64,000 nt of DNA from Synechococcus sp. UW69 (lineage in GTDB: Bacteria; Cyanobacteriota; Cyanobacteriia; PCC-6307; Cyanobiaceae): positions 124,001 to 188,000 of the forward strand of contig NZ_UCNW01000009.1 in assembly GCF_900474185.1 (NCBI RefSeq). Direction: 5' to 3'. Each line of letters starts with the position of its first letter. Within the stretch, counting starts at the first letter, position 1. Shown piece by piece: positions 40,257 to 50,582 of the stretch. The position numbers were made by a program, and so were the translations under genes. The notes beneath the pieces were generated by a model. The model ran no database searches and was not told where the DNA came from. It saw only the letters and a list, made by a program, of their open reading frames with translations.

Positions 40257-41053
40257 CAGGCCCCCATCGCGCTGTAACGGCGAACGCCGGACCGCCAGAG
40301 CAACAGCACCAACGGCAGTAACAGAGCCACCCAGGCCAGCTGCGCCCCAAAGCCCGCCATCAAATTCACCGGCTGACCGGCCAGCACCCGGGCCGGGAAA
40401 TCGATCAGATACGGGAAGGGCGTCCACTGGGCCACCGCCCGCACCGCCGGCGGAAACGCCGTGAGCGGCGCCAACAGACCGGACAGAAACACAAACGGGA
40501 TGAACTGGAGCCGCTCCAGGGCGCTGGCCTTCTCACTCCAGAAGCACAGGGCCGCGATCAAGCTCTGGAACAAAAAGGCGATGGCAAAGGCCATCCAGGT
40601 GGCGAGCCAAGCCAGCACAAAGCCCCCCAATGACGGCAACCAGAAGGCCTGGGGCTGCACAGCAAAAAACACCACAGCAATCAAGGCTGCGAAGGGCAGG
40701 CGGGTGAGCTGCTCACCCAGATGGGCCGCCACATAACGCCAGAGCGGGTGGAGCGGCTGCAGCAGATAGGGCGACAGCCGGCCCAGTAGGGCGTCCTCCT
40801 CGAAGGCATAGACGACCCAAACCACCGAGAACTGGCGCACCAGATAAGCGCTGAGGAAATAGCGATCCAGGGCCACACCATCGAGCCCCAGTCCCGAGCG
40901 GGCCTCGCTGCCACTCCAGACGCTGAGCATGATGAACGGCAGCACCCCTGAGAGTGCCCAGAGGGCGATCTCAGCGCGGTACTCGAGCATGTGGGCGTAC
41001 TGGGAGCCCAGCAGCACCCGGATGATCCTGCGGTTCAACCCGAAGATCCGCAT
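40256..41053 (-). CDS. ABC-2-type permease (DUF990-like), uncharacterised export system
   Basis: 265 aa with six membrane segments and a cytoplasmic N-terminus (MRIFGLNRRIIRVLLGSQYA). It follows the ATPase gene with an ATGA overlap at 41050-41053 and precedes a second permease with another. The pair of different permeases suggests a heteromeric exporter; the substrate is unknown. Confidence 0.82.
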   Translation of the reverse strand: MRIFGLNRRIIRVLLGSQYAHMLEYRAEIALWALSGVLPFIMLSVWSGSEARSGLGLDGVALDRYFLSAYLVRQFSVVWVVYAFEEDALLGRLSPYLLQPLHPLWRYVAAHLGEQLTRLPFAALIAVVFFAVQPQAFWLPSLGGFVLAWLATWMAFAIAFLFQSLIAALCFWSEKASALERLQFIPFVFLSGLLAPLTAFPPAVRAVAQWTPFPYLIDFPARVLAGQPVNLMAGFGAQLAWVALLLPLVLLLWRSGVRRYSAMGA

Positions 41054-42027
41054 CAGACGCGCCCCTGCCGAAATAGCCCACCGATCAATTCTTCGATGGG
41101 CGGATCAGTCACATCCAAATCACGCACGGGGAAGCGGTCCAACAACTGGGCCACCACCGCGGTGAGCTGGTCCCGCGGCACCAGCAGCCGCACGTCACAC
41201 CCCTCCAGCTGCTCAAGACGTCCCAGCCCGGCCAGTGCTCCCGGCTCAATCGGCGACTCCAATTTCAGCCGCACCTCCCGCTCCGGCGCCAATTGATCGG
41301 CCAGAGCCTCGAGGGGGCCGTCATGGAACAACCGCCCCTGGTGGATCAACAGCACCCGAGGGCACAGGGCCGTGATATCAGCCATGTAGTGACTGGTGAG
41401 CAACACGGTTGCCCCCGTGCGGCGGTTGTAGCCCGCCAGGAACTGACGCACCCGGGCCTGGGCATTCACATCCAACCCAAGAGTCGGTTCATCGAGGAAC
41501 AGCACCTCCGGCTCGTGCAACAAGGCCGCCAGCAATTCGGCCTTCATGCGCTGGCCAAGGGAAAGTTTGCGCACCGGCCGGGTGAGCTCCTCCCCCAGCT
41601 CCAGCAGATCGGCCAGCTCGCTGACCCGCCGCCGGGCCACACCATCGGGGATGCCATACACCGCCGCATTCACCCGCAGGGAATCCATCGGCGGCAGATC
41701 CCAGAGCAGTTGCTGCTTCTGCCCCATCACCAGGGTGATCCGGCGCAGGAACTCCGCCTGGCGGCGCTGCGGCCGGTGCCCCGCCACCTGCACATCCCCA
41801 GCGCTCGGATGGATCAAGCCGCAAAGCATCTTCAAGGTGGTGGTTTTGCCGGCGCCGTTGGCGCCGAGAAAGCCCACCATCTCGCCGGGCTCGATCGTGA
41901 AAGAGACGTCCTGCACCGCCGTCACGTCCCGCGTGCGGCGCCGAAGGAAATGGCGCAGGGTGCCGGCCAAACCGGGCTGCTTCTCGGCAACCCGGTAGGT
42001 CTTGCTCAGCCCCTGAACCTGAATCAC
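41053..42027 (-). CDS. ABC transporter ATP-binding protein (export type)
   Basis: 324 aa. Walker A LGANGAGKTT, Q-loop ITLVMGQKQQLLW, signature LSLGQRMKAEL and Walker B VLFLDEPTLGLD are intact. The C-terminal 80 residues are an extra domain typical of this exporter ATPase class. It powers the two downstream permeases. It begins four bases before the valS stop at 42032 on the same strand. Confidence 0.93.
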   Translation of the reverse strand: MIQVQGLSKTYRVAEKQPGLAGTLRHFLRRRTRDVTAVQDVSFTIEPGEMVGFLGANGAGKTTTLKMLCGLIHPSAGDVQVAGHRPQRRQAEFLRRITLVMGQKQQLLWDLPPMDSLRVNAAVYGIPDGVARRRVSELADLLELGEELTRPVRKLSLGQRMKAELLAALLHEPEVLFLDEPTLGLDVNAQARVRQFLAGYNRRTGATVLLTSHYMADITALCPRVLLIHQGRLFHDGPLEALADQLAPEREVRLKLESPIEPGALAGLGRLEQLEGCDVRLLVPRDQLTAVVAQLLDRFPVRDLDVTDPPIEELIGGLFRQGRV

Positions 42028-42031
42028 CGAA

Positions 42032-44776
42032 TCAGCTCAGGTCGGCCAAACGCTTACGGGCCAAATCGGCCTGGGCCTGCTTCTCATCCAAGTTGGCCTG
42101 ACACTCAGCCACCACCTCCGGCGGTGCCTTATCAGCGAAGTTGGGATTCCCCAAACGGCCCGCCAGGCCCTTGATCTCCTTCTCCGCCTTGGCGATGTCT
42201 TTCTCGAGGCGACTCTTCAGCGCATCAAGGTCGACCAAACCTTCGATCGGCAGCAGCACCTGCAGCTCACCGCTCACCCCCGCCAAGGCCTTGGCCACCG
42301 GAGCGGCATCAGCCTCTGTTGGTGTCATCACCGCAACCGACTCCGCCCGGGTCAGCGCCGTGATGTCGGCCGTGCCTTGGCTGAGCACAGCCGCCAGCTC
42401 ACCGCGGCCGGTAACGAAGCGCACCGGCACCGACTGGGAGGGCTTGAGACCCGCCACAGCGCGAAGGTTGCGCACCACACGAATGGCACCGATCAGCTCG
42501 GCGAAGGAGGCTTCTAACCCATCATCCAAAGCGCTTTGATCCAACACCGGCCAGGGTTGCAGGGCCAGGAAGCTGGTCTCCGGCTCACCGGTGACGCTGT
42601 GCCAGAGCTCCTCAGTGAGGTGGGGCATCAGCGGATGCAGCATCAGGTGCATCTGGCTGATCACCTTGGCCAACACCTGCTTGGCCACCCGCTGATCGGC
42701 GAGGGCCTCGGCTGAGGGGTTCTCACCGGGGTTGAGCCGGCGCTTGCTCAGCTCCAGATACCAGTCGCAAACGTCGTTCCAGGCGAACTCGTAGAGGCCC
42801 TTAGCCGCTTCACCCAGGCCGTAGTTGCTGTAGCGCTCGGCTGTCTCCCGATTCACCCGGGCCAGGCGGGAGAGGATCCAGCGGTCCGCCAGCTGCAGCG
42901 CAGCGGGGTCGGGATCCCCGAGTTGAGCCGGCGTTTCGCCGCCCAGGTTCATCAGGGCGAAGCGGGTGGCGTTCCAAAGCTTGTTGGCGAAATTGCGCGA
43001 GGCCTCCACCGTGGCGGAGGTGTCCTTCTTGCGGTCGTAGTCCAGGCGGATGTCCTGACCAGCGCCAGCCACCTCCCGCACCAGGGCGAAGCGCAGGGCA
43101 TCGGTGCCGTAACGGTCGATCAGCAGCAGCGGATCGATGCCATTGCCGGCGCTCTTGCTCATCTTGCGGTTCTGCTCGTCCCGCACCAGGCCGTGGATGT
43201 AGACGTCCTGGAAGGGCATCTCTCCGGTGAAGGCGCCGGCCATCATCGTCATCCGGGCCACCCAGAAAAAGATGATGTCGAAGCCCGTCACCAGGGTGCT
43301 GGTGGGATACCAACGCTGCAGATCGGCGCTGCTCGCATCGGGCCAGCCCAAGGTGGAAAAGGGCCACAGGCCACTGGAGAACCAGGTGTCGAGCACGTCT
43401 TCGTCCTGCTCGATCTCCGCCGCCGCGCCGTATTCCGCCTTGGCCTTCTCCAGGGCTTCGGCTTCGTTGCGGGCCACCACGTAAGGCGTGGTGTCGGTGT
43501 ACTTGCCGCCGCTCTCACTGATCACGAACCAGGCGGGGATGCGATGCCCCCACCAGAGCTGACGGCTGATGCACCAGTCGCGGATGTCGGTCAGCCAGTC
43601 GCGGTAGACCTTCTCCCATCGCTCAGGAATGAAGCGGGGATCCTGCTGTTCCAGAGCCTCACGGCAGCGGGCCGCTAGGGGCTCGGTTTTGACAAACCAC
43701 TGGGTGGACAGCAGCGGCTCCACCGGCACTTTGCCGCGGTCGGAATAGGGAACGCTGTGGCGGTAGTCCTCCACCTTCACCAGCAGCCCCAGCTCCTCCA
43801 AGCCGGCCACCACGGCCTTGCGAGCCTCGAAGCGATCGAGCCCCTCGAACTGGCCAGCCTCTTTGTTCATCGTGCCGTTCTTGCGCATCACCGTGATCTG
43901 GGGCAGACCGTGGCGCTGACCGATGGCGAAATCGTTGGGATCGTGGGCCGGCGTCACCTTGACGCAGCCGGTGCCGAAGTCTTTCTCCACGTGGTCGTCG
44001 GCCACGATCGGAATCTCGCGATCCACAAACGGCAACTTGAGGGTTTGACCCACCAGATGTGCGTAGCGCTCGTCGGTGGGATTCACCGCCACCGCCGTGT
44101 CGCCCAACATCGTTTCGGGCCGGGTGGTGGCCACCTCCAGATGACCTTCACCGCTGCTGAGGGGATAACGGAAATGCCAGAGGTGACCGTCCACCTCCTT
44201 CATGTCCACCTCCAGATCGCTCACCGCCGAGCCCGAGGCGGGGCACCAATTCACCAGGTATTCACCCCGGTAGATCAGCCCCTGCTCATGCAGCCGCACG
44301 AAGGCCTCCTTCACCGCCTCACTAAGGCCCTCATCGAGGGTGAAGCGCTGGCGCTTCCAATCAACGGAATAGCCCAGACGGCGCAGCTGGCCCACGATCC
44401 GGCCACCGCTTTCGGCCTTCCACTGCCAGGCCCGCTCCAGGAAGGCGTCACGGCCGAGGTCGTGACGGGTCTTGCCCTCCTCCTTCAGCTGCTTCTCCAG
44501 GATCGTCTGCACCGCGATCGAGGCGTGGTCGGTGCCGGGCAGACACAACACGTTCTTTCCAGCCAAACGCTGATAGCGCACGATCGTGTCGATCAAGGCC
44601 GTGTTGAAGGCATGGCCCATGTGCAGGCTGCCGGTCACGTTCGGTGGCGGGATCACCACCGAGAACGGTTCACCGGGCGCCTTCGGGTCGGGATGGAAGG
44701 CTCCCTGGTCGTCCCAGGCCTGTTGCCATCGGGCCTCCGTGCCAACCGGGTCGTAGGTCTTGGCCAGTTCGGGCAC
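42032..44776 (-). CDS. valS: Valyl-tRNA synthetase
   Basis: 914 aa class I synthetase. Signatures: [13 protein letters not shown] (HIGH-type) and [12 protein letters not shown], with the editing (CP1) domain between them and a C-terminal coiled-coil rich in lysine and glutamate (about 850-914). It starts [16 protein letters not shown], as expected. tRNA-Val(UAC), one of its substrates, is also in this window at 60982. Confidence 0.97.
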   Translation of the reverse strand: MPELAKTYDPVGTEARWQQAWDDQGAFHPDPKAPGEPFSVVIPPPNVTGSLHMGHAFNTALIDTIVRYQRLAGKNVLCLPGTDHASIAVQTILEKQLKEEGKTRHDLGRDAFLERAWQWKAESGGRIVGQLRRLGYSVDWKRQRFTLDEGLSEAVKEAFVRLHEQGLIYRGEYLVNWCPASGSAVSDLEVDMKEVDGHLWHFRYPLSSGEGHLEVATTRPETMLGDTAVAVNPTDERYAHLVGQTLKLPFVDREIPIVADDHVEKDFGTGCVKVTPAHDPNDFAIGQRHGLPQITVMRKNGTMNKEAGQFEGLDRFEARKAVVAGLEELGLLVKVEDYRHSVPYSDRGKVPVEPLLSTQWFVKTEPLAARCREALEQQDPRFIPERWEKVYRDWLTDIRDWCISRQLWWGHRIPAWFVISESGGKYTDTTPYVVARNEAEALEKAKAEYGAAAEIEQDEDVLDTWFSSGLWPFSTLGWPDASSADLQRWYPTSTLVTGFDIIFFWVARMTMMAGAFTGEMPFQDVYIHGLVRDEQNRKMSKSAGNGIDPLLLIDRYGTDALRFALVREVAGAGQDIRLDYDRKKDTSATVEASRNFANKLWNATRFALMNLGGETPAQLGDPDPAALQLADRWILSRLARVNRETAERYSNYGLGEAAKGLYEFAWNDVCDWYLELSKRRLNPGENPSAEALADQRVAKQVLAKVISQMHLMLHPLMPHLTEELWHSVTGEPETSFLALQPWPVLDQSALDDGLEASFAELIGAIRVVRNLRAVAGLKPSQSVPVRFVTGRGELAAVLSQGTADITALTRAESVAVMTPTEADAAPVAKALAGVSGELQVLLPIEGLVDLDALKSRLEKDIAKAEKEIKGLAGRLGNPNFADKAPPEVVAECQANLDEKQAQADLARKRLADLS

Positions 44777-44864
44777 GGAATGCTCAGCGTTTCAGCAGGA
44801 CATGCTCGCAAAGCCCTGCCCACTCCGGCCAACGTCCCTAGCATCGGCCCACCGAAGCGATGGC

Positions 44865-46115
44865 ATGGGCGCACTCCGGATCCAGCATCTGGCCCTGGGT
44901 ATCGCTCTGGCAACCCTCAGTGCAGGCTGCAGCAGCTGGCGTCCACCGGTTGTGATCAAGGTGGTTCGAACGGTGAACAGCGCGGAGACCATCTCGAGCA
45001 AGGATTACGAGCGTTTGCGGGAGGTCACCGAAGACGCAATCGATCACATCAGAAGTGTCGACCCCTCGATTCGGCCTCAGCTGACACTGTCGACCCAAGC
45101 CAACTTCGTTGACGAAATTGATGATCAAACCCGAAGCGGATTTGGCCCAGACCTTTTGATCACTGACAGCGACACCGCCTTGGAGCTCTACCGGCGCAAG
45201 CTGACCGATCCCATAAAAATCTCCCCAGAGGATCGAGCTGACACGCCGAATTACTTGTTCGACCTCGTTACCGCTGAAGACGGCCTGTTGGTGGGGCGAC
45301 CCGTGAACCAATTTGTGCAATTGGCTTGTTTCAACAACGAGCGGATGGAGATTCCGCCAGAAACTCTGGAGGACATGGAAGAAGAAAGCGAAAACAACAA
45401 CTTCGGCATGGCATTGCAACTGAAAGACCTGTTTTGGAGTGCCGAAGCCTTTGACGCGGGGGAAGCGATGGAAGCAGCCCTGGCGAAGCGTCCTCCCGAT
45501 CCAGATCGCCAATCCAAAGTCACCCAATGGCTTCATTGGCTCGAATCCGCGAGCTATCAGCAAAACATCCGCTTTTTGAATAACCAACGCAGCCTCAGAA
45601 AGGCATTGATTTCTGGCGAGCTCGACTGGATCACCTGCTGGAGCAGCAGCCTGCGGGAATTGCGAGAGCAAATGGGAGAAAAACTTGCCCTTGCACCGCT
45701 CCCCAAAGGACCATCAACGAAGCTCAAAGCCGCCACCAAACTTCAGGTGTGGTCGCTGGGGCGAAATTCAAGCGGAACACAGCGGGAAAAGGCCCTGGTG
45801 ATGATCGACTTCATCACCAAACCCTGGGCGCAGAAGACCTACGCCCTGGCCGGACGAAATTCGCTGCCGGTGAATCGCAAAGCAGCAAAAATCGTGGCCT
45901 CCAAAATTCCTGGCGGGACGGCTGCTTTGGTGATGTACGCGCAGGAGTCGATCAAAGAAAAAGCCGCAAAAGGCCAATCCAAAGCACGCGTGTTCCGCGA
46001 TCCAGCTCGATATCAAGAGATCTCTGATGCCTTGATGGACACCATCTATGACGTACGCAGCCCGGAAGAATCGACCAAAGACATCATCAACAGTCTTCGC
46101 GGAGAGAAGCAGTGA
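44865..46115 (+). CDS. Solute-binding-type lipoprotein paired with a MscS channel
   Basis: 416 aa from the ATG at 44865. A lipoprotein signal peptide ends in the lipobox LSAGC, so it is membrane-tethered outside the cytoplasm. The mature part resembles family 1 extracellular solute-binding proteins (two-lobed): GFGPDLLITDS near the start, a long insert, then WSLGRNSSGTQREKALVMIDF and AGRNSLPVN at the end. No ABC transporter genes are adjacent. Its stop overlaps the GTG start of a MscS-type channel, so it may sense or deliver something to that channel (inference). The valS gene is divergent upstream. Confidence 0.8.
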   Translation: MGALRIQHLALGIALATLSAGCSSWRPPVVIKVVRTVNSAETISSKDYERLREVTEDAIDHIRSVDPSIRPQLTLSTQANFVDEIDDQTRSGFGPDLLITDSDTALELYRRKLTDPIKISPEDRADTPNYLFDLVTAEDGLLVGRPVNQFVQLACFNNERMEIPPETLEDMEEESENNNFGMALQLKDLFWSAEAFDAGEAMEAALAKRPPDPDRQSKVTQWLHWLESASYQQNIRFLNNQRSLRKALISGELDWITCWSSSLRELREQMGEKLALAPLPKGPSTKLKAATKLQVWSLGRNSSGTQREKALVMIDFITKPWAQKTYALAGRNSLPVNRKAAKIVASKIPGGTAALVMYAQESIKEKAAKGQSKARVFRDPARYQEISDALMDTIYDVRSPEESTKDIINSLRGEKQ

Positions 46116-47437
46116 TTACAGCTCTGGCATCGGAAACAACCACCTGGCTGGGCTATTTGCAGCGTGGCTCTGTGCTTATCCAAGTGGGATTGTTTGTTGC
46201 AGCAATTAGCAGTGAATCTCGGGTGAAGCGCAGGCTCAATAGCCCCCTCATCGCCAGCCTGACCCATCTGATCGTGCCGTTGGCGCTGCTCCTCAGCTCC
46301 ACGGTTTTAACCCTGGCCGGCATCACAGCGGGCTTTCTGCAGTATCTGGCGCTGCTCTGGGTGCTGTGGCGCTGCGTCGAGCCCAGCAAACAGCTGATCC
46401 TCGGCCGCTTCCCCAAAGTTCCCGTGGAAGAGATCGATAAATCGTTCTTCCGGCCTGTGCTCCTGGTGGTGTCGATCCTCACCTTTTTCCAGATGCTGGG
46501 AAGCCGGGAATCGCTTTCGCTGATTTCCCTCGGTGACGTGTTTGGGGTGACGCTCACCATCGGCAAATTGTTCACCGCCCTGGTGATCGTTTATCTGGTC
46601 ATCGCCCTGGCCAGCCGTCCGGCAGCCTTCGTCTCCTGGCTCGGGGGCAACTTCTTCGGCATGAAGACCCAAAGCCGCGTAGCGCTGGAAGTGATTCTTC
46701 GGTACTCGGTAATCGGCGTCGGCGTGATGGGGGTGGCGTATTACATCGGAATCAATGGCACGGCCTTAGTGGCAGTTGCCGGGGGCCTTTCCGTGGGAAT
46801 CGGTTTTGGCATCAAGGAGATCATCTCCAACTTCATCAGCAGCCTCTGGTTGTTGTTTGAGGGATCGGTGCGCCCCGGCGAAATCCTGATGATCAACGGC
46901 GACCCCTGCACCGTGCGAAAGCTGGGATTGCGCGCCACACAATTGCGCCGGGGCCGCGATGGAGCCGAACTGTTGGTCCCCAACCAGAACTTCTTCACCC
47001 AAGAGGCTGAGTCGTACACCGCCGGAGAAACCTCCCGCCGGGATGTGGTGGCCGTGGGAGCGGCCTATCACCACGAACCCAGTCAAGTGATTGCGGTCTT
47101 GGTGGAGGTCGCCCGCAAACACGAAAAGGTGCTGCAGTACCCACCCCCGGCAGCCTTCACCGTCGATTTCGCTGATTCATCGATCAACTACAAACTGCTG
47201 TTCTGGGTACGCAACCCACTGGAGGCGTTTGCTGTTGGGAGTGATTTACGCCAAGCCATCTGGACGGCTTTTGAAGAGAACGGCATCGGCATCCCCTTCC
47301 CACAACGCCAGGTGTATCCCATGGAATGGCCTCCCTCAAAAGATCAGACCCTGCGCATGGGTGCTGCCGCCAATCAATTGCAAGTGGAAGACGCCATCCC
47401 AGAGGACCAGCCCAGCTCAACGGGCGAGGCGACTTAA
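46112..47437 (+). CDS. MscS-family mechanosensitive channel
   Basis: 441 aa, GTG start overlapping the lipoprotein stop. Five hydrophobic segments (about 20-35, 45-80, 105-125, 140-165, 195-225) lead into the pore helix with a glycine/alanine-rich VAVAGGLSVGIGFGIKEIISNF and the beta domain (LLFEGSVRPGEILMINGDP). Unlike the channel at 5114 it has no cNMP-binding domain. It overlaps the convergent oxygenase gene by 21 bases. Confidence 0.9.
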   Translation: MITALASETTTWLGYLQRGSVLIQVGLFVAAISSESRVKRRLNSPLIASLTHLIVPLALLLSSTVLTLAGITAGFLQYLALLWVLWRCVEPSKQLILGRFPKVPVEEIDKSFFRPVLLVVSILTFFQMLGSRESLSLISLGDVFGVTLTIGKLFTALVIVYLVIALASRPAAFVSWLGGNFFGMKTQSRVALEVILRYSVIGVGVMGVAYYIGINGTALVAVAGGLSVGIGFGIKEIISNFISSLWLLFEGSVRPGEILMINGDPCTVRKLGLRATQLRRGRDGAELLVPNQNFFTQEAESYTAGETSRRDVVAVGAAYHHEPSQVIAVLVEVARKHEKVLQYPPPAAFTVDFADSSINYKLLFWVRNPLEAFAVGSDLRQAIWTAFEENGIGIPFPQRQVYPMEWPPSKDQTLRMGAAANQLQVEDAIPEDQPSSTGEAT

Positions 47438-48040
47438 GTAATCCTCCTGGCGTCCGGCATTGATCCAACCAGTGGCGATCAGCTTGCTGGCGCTCTCACT
47501 CACCCGTCCCCGGTGAATGTGGGATGGACCCGCCGGGAAGATCACCAGCTTGCCCCGCTCCGCCGGTTCGTGGTGGTCCTGCCAATGAAACTCGGTGCCC
47601 GCCTCATCCACATCGTTGCAGTAAAGAATCCAGGCCAGCACTCGGTGCACCGGTTCGGTGGCCTCATCGCTGATGGTCCAATCACAGTGCCATCGCTTGA
47701 ACCCTTCCCCCGGGGCATAGTGCTGAAGGTTGAAGATCGGAGTGACAAACAGGCTCCGCTGCGGGCAGCACTGCAGGAAGAGCGGTCGCTCCTGCAAATA
47801 GCGCGCCAACCCTGCCGTCACCCCACGAAGAATCAGTTGCGATAGGGCGAAGGATTCGGAGTCCGAACGATCAATCCCCACCAAGCTGATGTCGGTGCTC
47901 TGCTTGGCCGGTTCCTTATCTGCCTTTGGCCCGAAGGCCACGCCAGGCCGCTGCAAATCCAAGCGGCGCTGGAAGAATTCACTTACGGCATCGGCCACCG
48001 ACTCGAACCCGGCATTGCGGTAACGGCCGATCAAGTTCAT
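47417..48040 (-). CDS. 2-oxoglutarate/Fe(II)-dependent oxygenase (prolyl-4-hydroxylase-like)
   Basis: 207 aa. Double-stranded beta-helix core with the metal triad H-x-D in RWHCDW and a distal histidine in PSHIHRGRVS, plus an arginine for 2-oxoglutarate two residues after. The N-terminal helical region precedes it. The substrate is unknown; related proteins hydroxylate peptides. It overlaps the next gene upstream by four bases (ATGA at 48037) and converges on the MscS gene. Confidence 0.82.
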   Translation of the reverse strand: MNLIGRYRNAGFESVADAVSEFFQRRLDLQRPGVAFGPKADKEPAKQSTDISLVGIDRSDSESFALSQLILRGVTAGLARYLQERPLFLQCCPQRSLFVTPIFNLQHYAPGEGFKRWHCDWTISDEATEPVHRVLAWILYCNDVDEAGTEFHWQDHHEPAERGKLVIFPAGPSHIHRGRVSESASKLIATGWINAGRQEDYLSRLAR

Positions 48041-48498
48041 GCCTTTGCCACCATGCGGGGAATCGCCACCACAGCATCCAGGGCCTGCCAGCGACCCCGA
48101 TCCGCCACCACCTGATCCTGAAGCTTCACCTGTTCAATCACCGCCGCGGCCCGTTCGAGATCCAGAGGAACACCAGGGCCCATCGGCAGCACCAACACCT
48201 GCTGCTCAGCCGGATCCGCCATCACCTGAAGATCAAGAGCCTCCAGTTCCCGTTCAAAGAACACCCGCCGCATCCTTGTCGTGAGGCTCGGACCGAGCGC
48301 CTCGACGAAATGGGCCATTGCGGCTTCATCCCCGGAGCTGCCGCAATTCAACGACAACCAGATCAACAGCTTCACCCAACTTTCCGCCGTCCAGAAGGGC
48401 TGGAAGCTCTCCCGGTGTTGCCGCACAAGCTCAGCAATGGCGAAATCAAACAGCGTGGCCTGGAGGCCAGTGGCATCAGCGGAATCCATGCTCTTCAT
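48037..48498 (-). CDS. Protein of unknown function upstream of the oxygenase gene
   Basis: 153 aa, mixed alpha/beta, no membrane segment. Features: FDFAIAELVRQH, LNCGSSGDEAAMAHFVEALG and a C-terminal VEREL-type helix followed by VMADPAEQQVLVLPMGPGV. No family was recognised. It shares an operon with the 2OG oxygenase (ATGA overlap) and could be its substrate or partner, which is untested. Confidence 0.6.
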   Translation of the reverse strand: MKSMDSADATGLQATLFDFAIAELVRQHRESFQPFWTAESWVKLLIWLSLNCGSSGDEAAMAHFVEALGPSLTTRMRRVFFERELEALDLQVMADPAEQQVLVLPMGPGVPLDLERAAAVIEQVKLQDQVVADRGRWQALDAVVAIPRMVAKA

Positions 48499-48543
48499 CC
48501 TCTCCTGTTAAGGGTCAGACTGTGATGAGTGGTTGCTCTCACC

Positions 48544-48801
48544 ATGGCCCTGGACCTGAACGATCCCGAACTCGAGTTCTCCGATCTGGTCTACGCCTAC
48601 CAGAGCTGGGTGATGGCGGTGATCAACGACGAAAAACTCGACAGCGACGACAAGCTGCTCACCGATGACATCGCTGAGGACGCTCTGAACTCGATGCGCT
48701 TCCTGCCCGGCGAGGTGACCAGCGCCATCGAAACCAGCCTGGCCCGCGTCTACGACGTCGATGCCGACGAACTGGCCGAATTGCTCTTCCCGGAAGACTG
48801 A
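48544..48801 (+). CDS. Small acidic protein of unknown function
   Basis: 85 aa from the ATG at 48544. Strongly acidic (LDLNDPELEFSDLVYAYQSW, then ending VDADELAELLFPED) and probably all-helical. It is of a size and character typical of short conserved picocyanobacterial proteins. It is followed 41 bases later by a methyltransferase gene on the same strand. Confidence 0.6.
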   Translation: MALDLNDPELEFSDLVYAYQSWVMAVINDEKLDSDDKLLTDDIAEDALNSMRFLPGEVTSAIETSLARVYDVDADELAELLFPED

Positions 48802-48842
48802 AGCTGGGTTCGGACGCCGCATCACCAAGGGACCCCTACCTA

Positions 48843-49634
48843 TTGGGAACCCACACCGAGGAGCTGGAACGCCTGCGTTTCCAGCACTCTCTGTGGCGAC
48901 CGACGGCCCAAGCCGCCTGGCAGCGCGCCGACCTCCATTTGGGGCAGAGCGTGCTCGACCTGGGTGCGGGGCCAGGGTTCGCTGCAGCAGATCTGGCGAA
49001 CGCTGTGGGTGCCCAAGGTCGCGTCCTGGGGTTGGAACGCAGTGAGGTTTACGTCGCATCGGGTCGCCGCATGGCGGAACAAGCGGGCTTGCATCAACTG
49101 GAACTCCGCCAACAGGATCTGCTCAAAGATCCCTGGCCAAGGGAATTCTTCGATCTGGTGTGGTGCCGCTGGGTGGCCATGTTTTTGCCCCAGCTGGAGC
49201 CCCTCTTGGCTGGGGTGGATCAGTGCATCCAACCGGGCGGACGCTGGCTGATCCATGAATACGTTCACTGGGACACCTTCGGGCTGCATCCCCACGGACG
49301 AGCGATTCAGCGCTTTGGCCGGGCCTGTCAGAGGAGTTTTCGTGAAGACGGCGGCGATCCCGACGTCAACCGGAAACTCCCCGGTTTGCTCCACCAGCGC
49401 GGATGGCAGATCGAGCACCTAAAGCCAATCCCCGTATTGGGCAATGCAGCCTCCATGGCAGGGCAATGGATGGAGAGGTTTGTCCTGGTGTTCGGCAGGC
49501 GACTTCAACAATTGGGGCACTGGAGTGCCGACGACGCACTAGAGGCTCAAGATGAAATCGCCCGTGCACAGGCTGAACCAGGTTGCTACTGGGTTGGACC
49601 AACCTTGTTGGAGGTCCTGGCGCGACGACTCTGA
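48843..49634 (+). CDS. SAM-dependent methyltransferase
   Basis: 263 aa. Class I Rossmann fold: motif I VLDLGAGPGFAAADLA, then VLGLERSE (acidic end of strand 2) and the FDLVWCRW motif at strand 4. It transfers a methyl group from S-adenosylmethionine to an unidentified acceptor. The only start near the expected N-terminus is TTG at 48843. It is followed 39 bases later by an SDR gene. Confidence 0.82.
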   Translation: MGTHTEELERLRFQHSLWRPTAQAAWQRADLHLGQSVLDLGAGPGFAAADLANAVGAQGRVLGLERSEVYVASGRRMAEQAGLHQLELRQQDLLKDPWPREFFDLVWCRWVAMFLPQLEPLLAGVDQCIQPGGRWLIHEYVHWDTFGLHPHGRAIQRFGRACQRSFREDGGDPDVNRKLPGLLHQRGWQIEHLKPIPVLGNAASMAGQWMERFVLVFGRRLQQLGHWSADDALEAQDEIARAQAEPGCYWVGPTLLEVLARRL

Positions 49635-49673
49635 AAGCGAACTCGGCACAATGAACTCACTCTCCCTCGAGAC

Positions 49674-50582
49674 ATGGGTTGGTCCGCTGCTGACATCCCG
49701 AACCAGCAGGGGCGCATTGCCTTGATCACCGGAGCCAACAGCGGCCTGGGCCTCGAAACCGCGCGAGCCTTGAAACGCTGCGGGGCAACCGTGGTGCTGG
49801 CGTGCCGCAGCCCCCGCAAAGCGGAGACGGCCAAACAAGATTTGCTGCAGGAGCGGGATGGAGGTGCGGTGGATCTGGTGGATTTGGATCTAGCGGACCT
49901 GGCCAGCGTCCAACGGGCGGCGAACTGTATCGGCGAGCGCTACGGCTGCCTCGATCTACTGATCAACAACGCTGGAGTGATGGCGCCGCCGCGCCGGAGC
50001 ACCGCCCAGGGGCATGAACTGCAGTTCGGTGTGAATCACCTGGGGCACATGGCCCTGACCCAGGCGCTACTGCCGCTGATGCAGAACCGGCCCGACCCCC
50101 GGGTTGTGACGGTGACCTCCGGGGCCCAGTACTTCGGCAAGATCCACTGGGACGACCCCAGTTGGAGCAAGGGCTACGACCGCTATGGGGCCTATGGCCA
50201 AAGCAAACTTGCCAATGTGATGTTTGCCCTCGAGCTGGATGCACGCCTGCGCGAACAGGGCAGCCCCATCGGCTCACTGGCCGCCCATCCAGGCATCGCA
50301 CGCACCGAACTGCAACCCACGGCGATCGCCAGCGTTGGCAATCGCTTGGAGGCCCTGGCCTACCGGCTGATGGATCCCTTGTTTCAAAGCGCCAGCATGG
50401 GCGCCCTGCCGCAACTGCATGCCGCCACCGCAGCGACAGCGCAGGGTGGCGAGCACTACGGCCCTGAGCAGTTCGGTGGATTGCGGGGTGCACCGGCGCT
50501 CTGCCGTGTTGCCCCAGCAGCGAATCAACCTGCCGAACGGCAGCGGCTCTGGAGCTTGAGCGAGCAGCTGATCGGTGGCTGA
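49674..50582 (+). CDS. Short-chain dehydrogenase/reductase
   Basis: 302 aa classical SDR with NAD(P)-binding ALITGANSGLGLE, the NNAGVMAPP motif and the catalytic YGAYGQSK (Tyr-x-x-x-Lys). It resembles the light-independent, retinol-dehydrogenase-like SDRs often annotated next to protochlorophyllide reductase, but lacks clear evidence for that substrate. It starts an overlapping run: its stop overlaps the AAA/polyferredoxin start by eight bases. Confidence 0.85.
   Translation: MGWSAADIPNQQGRIALITGANSGLGLETARALKRCGATVVLACRSPRKAETAKQDLLQERDGGAVDLVDLDLADLASVQRAANCIGERYGCLDLLINNAGVMAPPRRSTAQGHELQFGVNHLGHMALTQALLPLMQNRPDPRVVTVTSGAQYFGKIHWDDPSWSKGYDRYGAYGQSKLANVMFALELDARLREQGSPIGSLAAHPGIARTELQPTAIASVGNRLEALAYRLMDPLFQSASMGALPQLHAATAATAQGGEHYGPEQFGGLRGAPALCRVAPAANQPAERQRLWSLSEQLIGG

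Noticed and set aside
43757-44864. Long forward frame antisense to valS
   Set aside because: Shadow of a high-GC gene with no family features.
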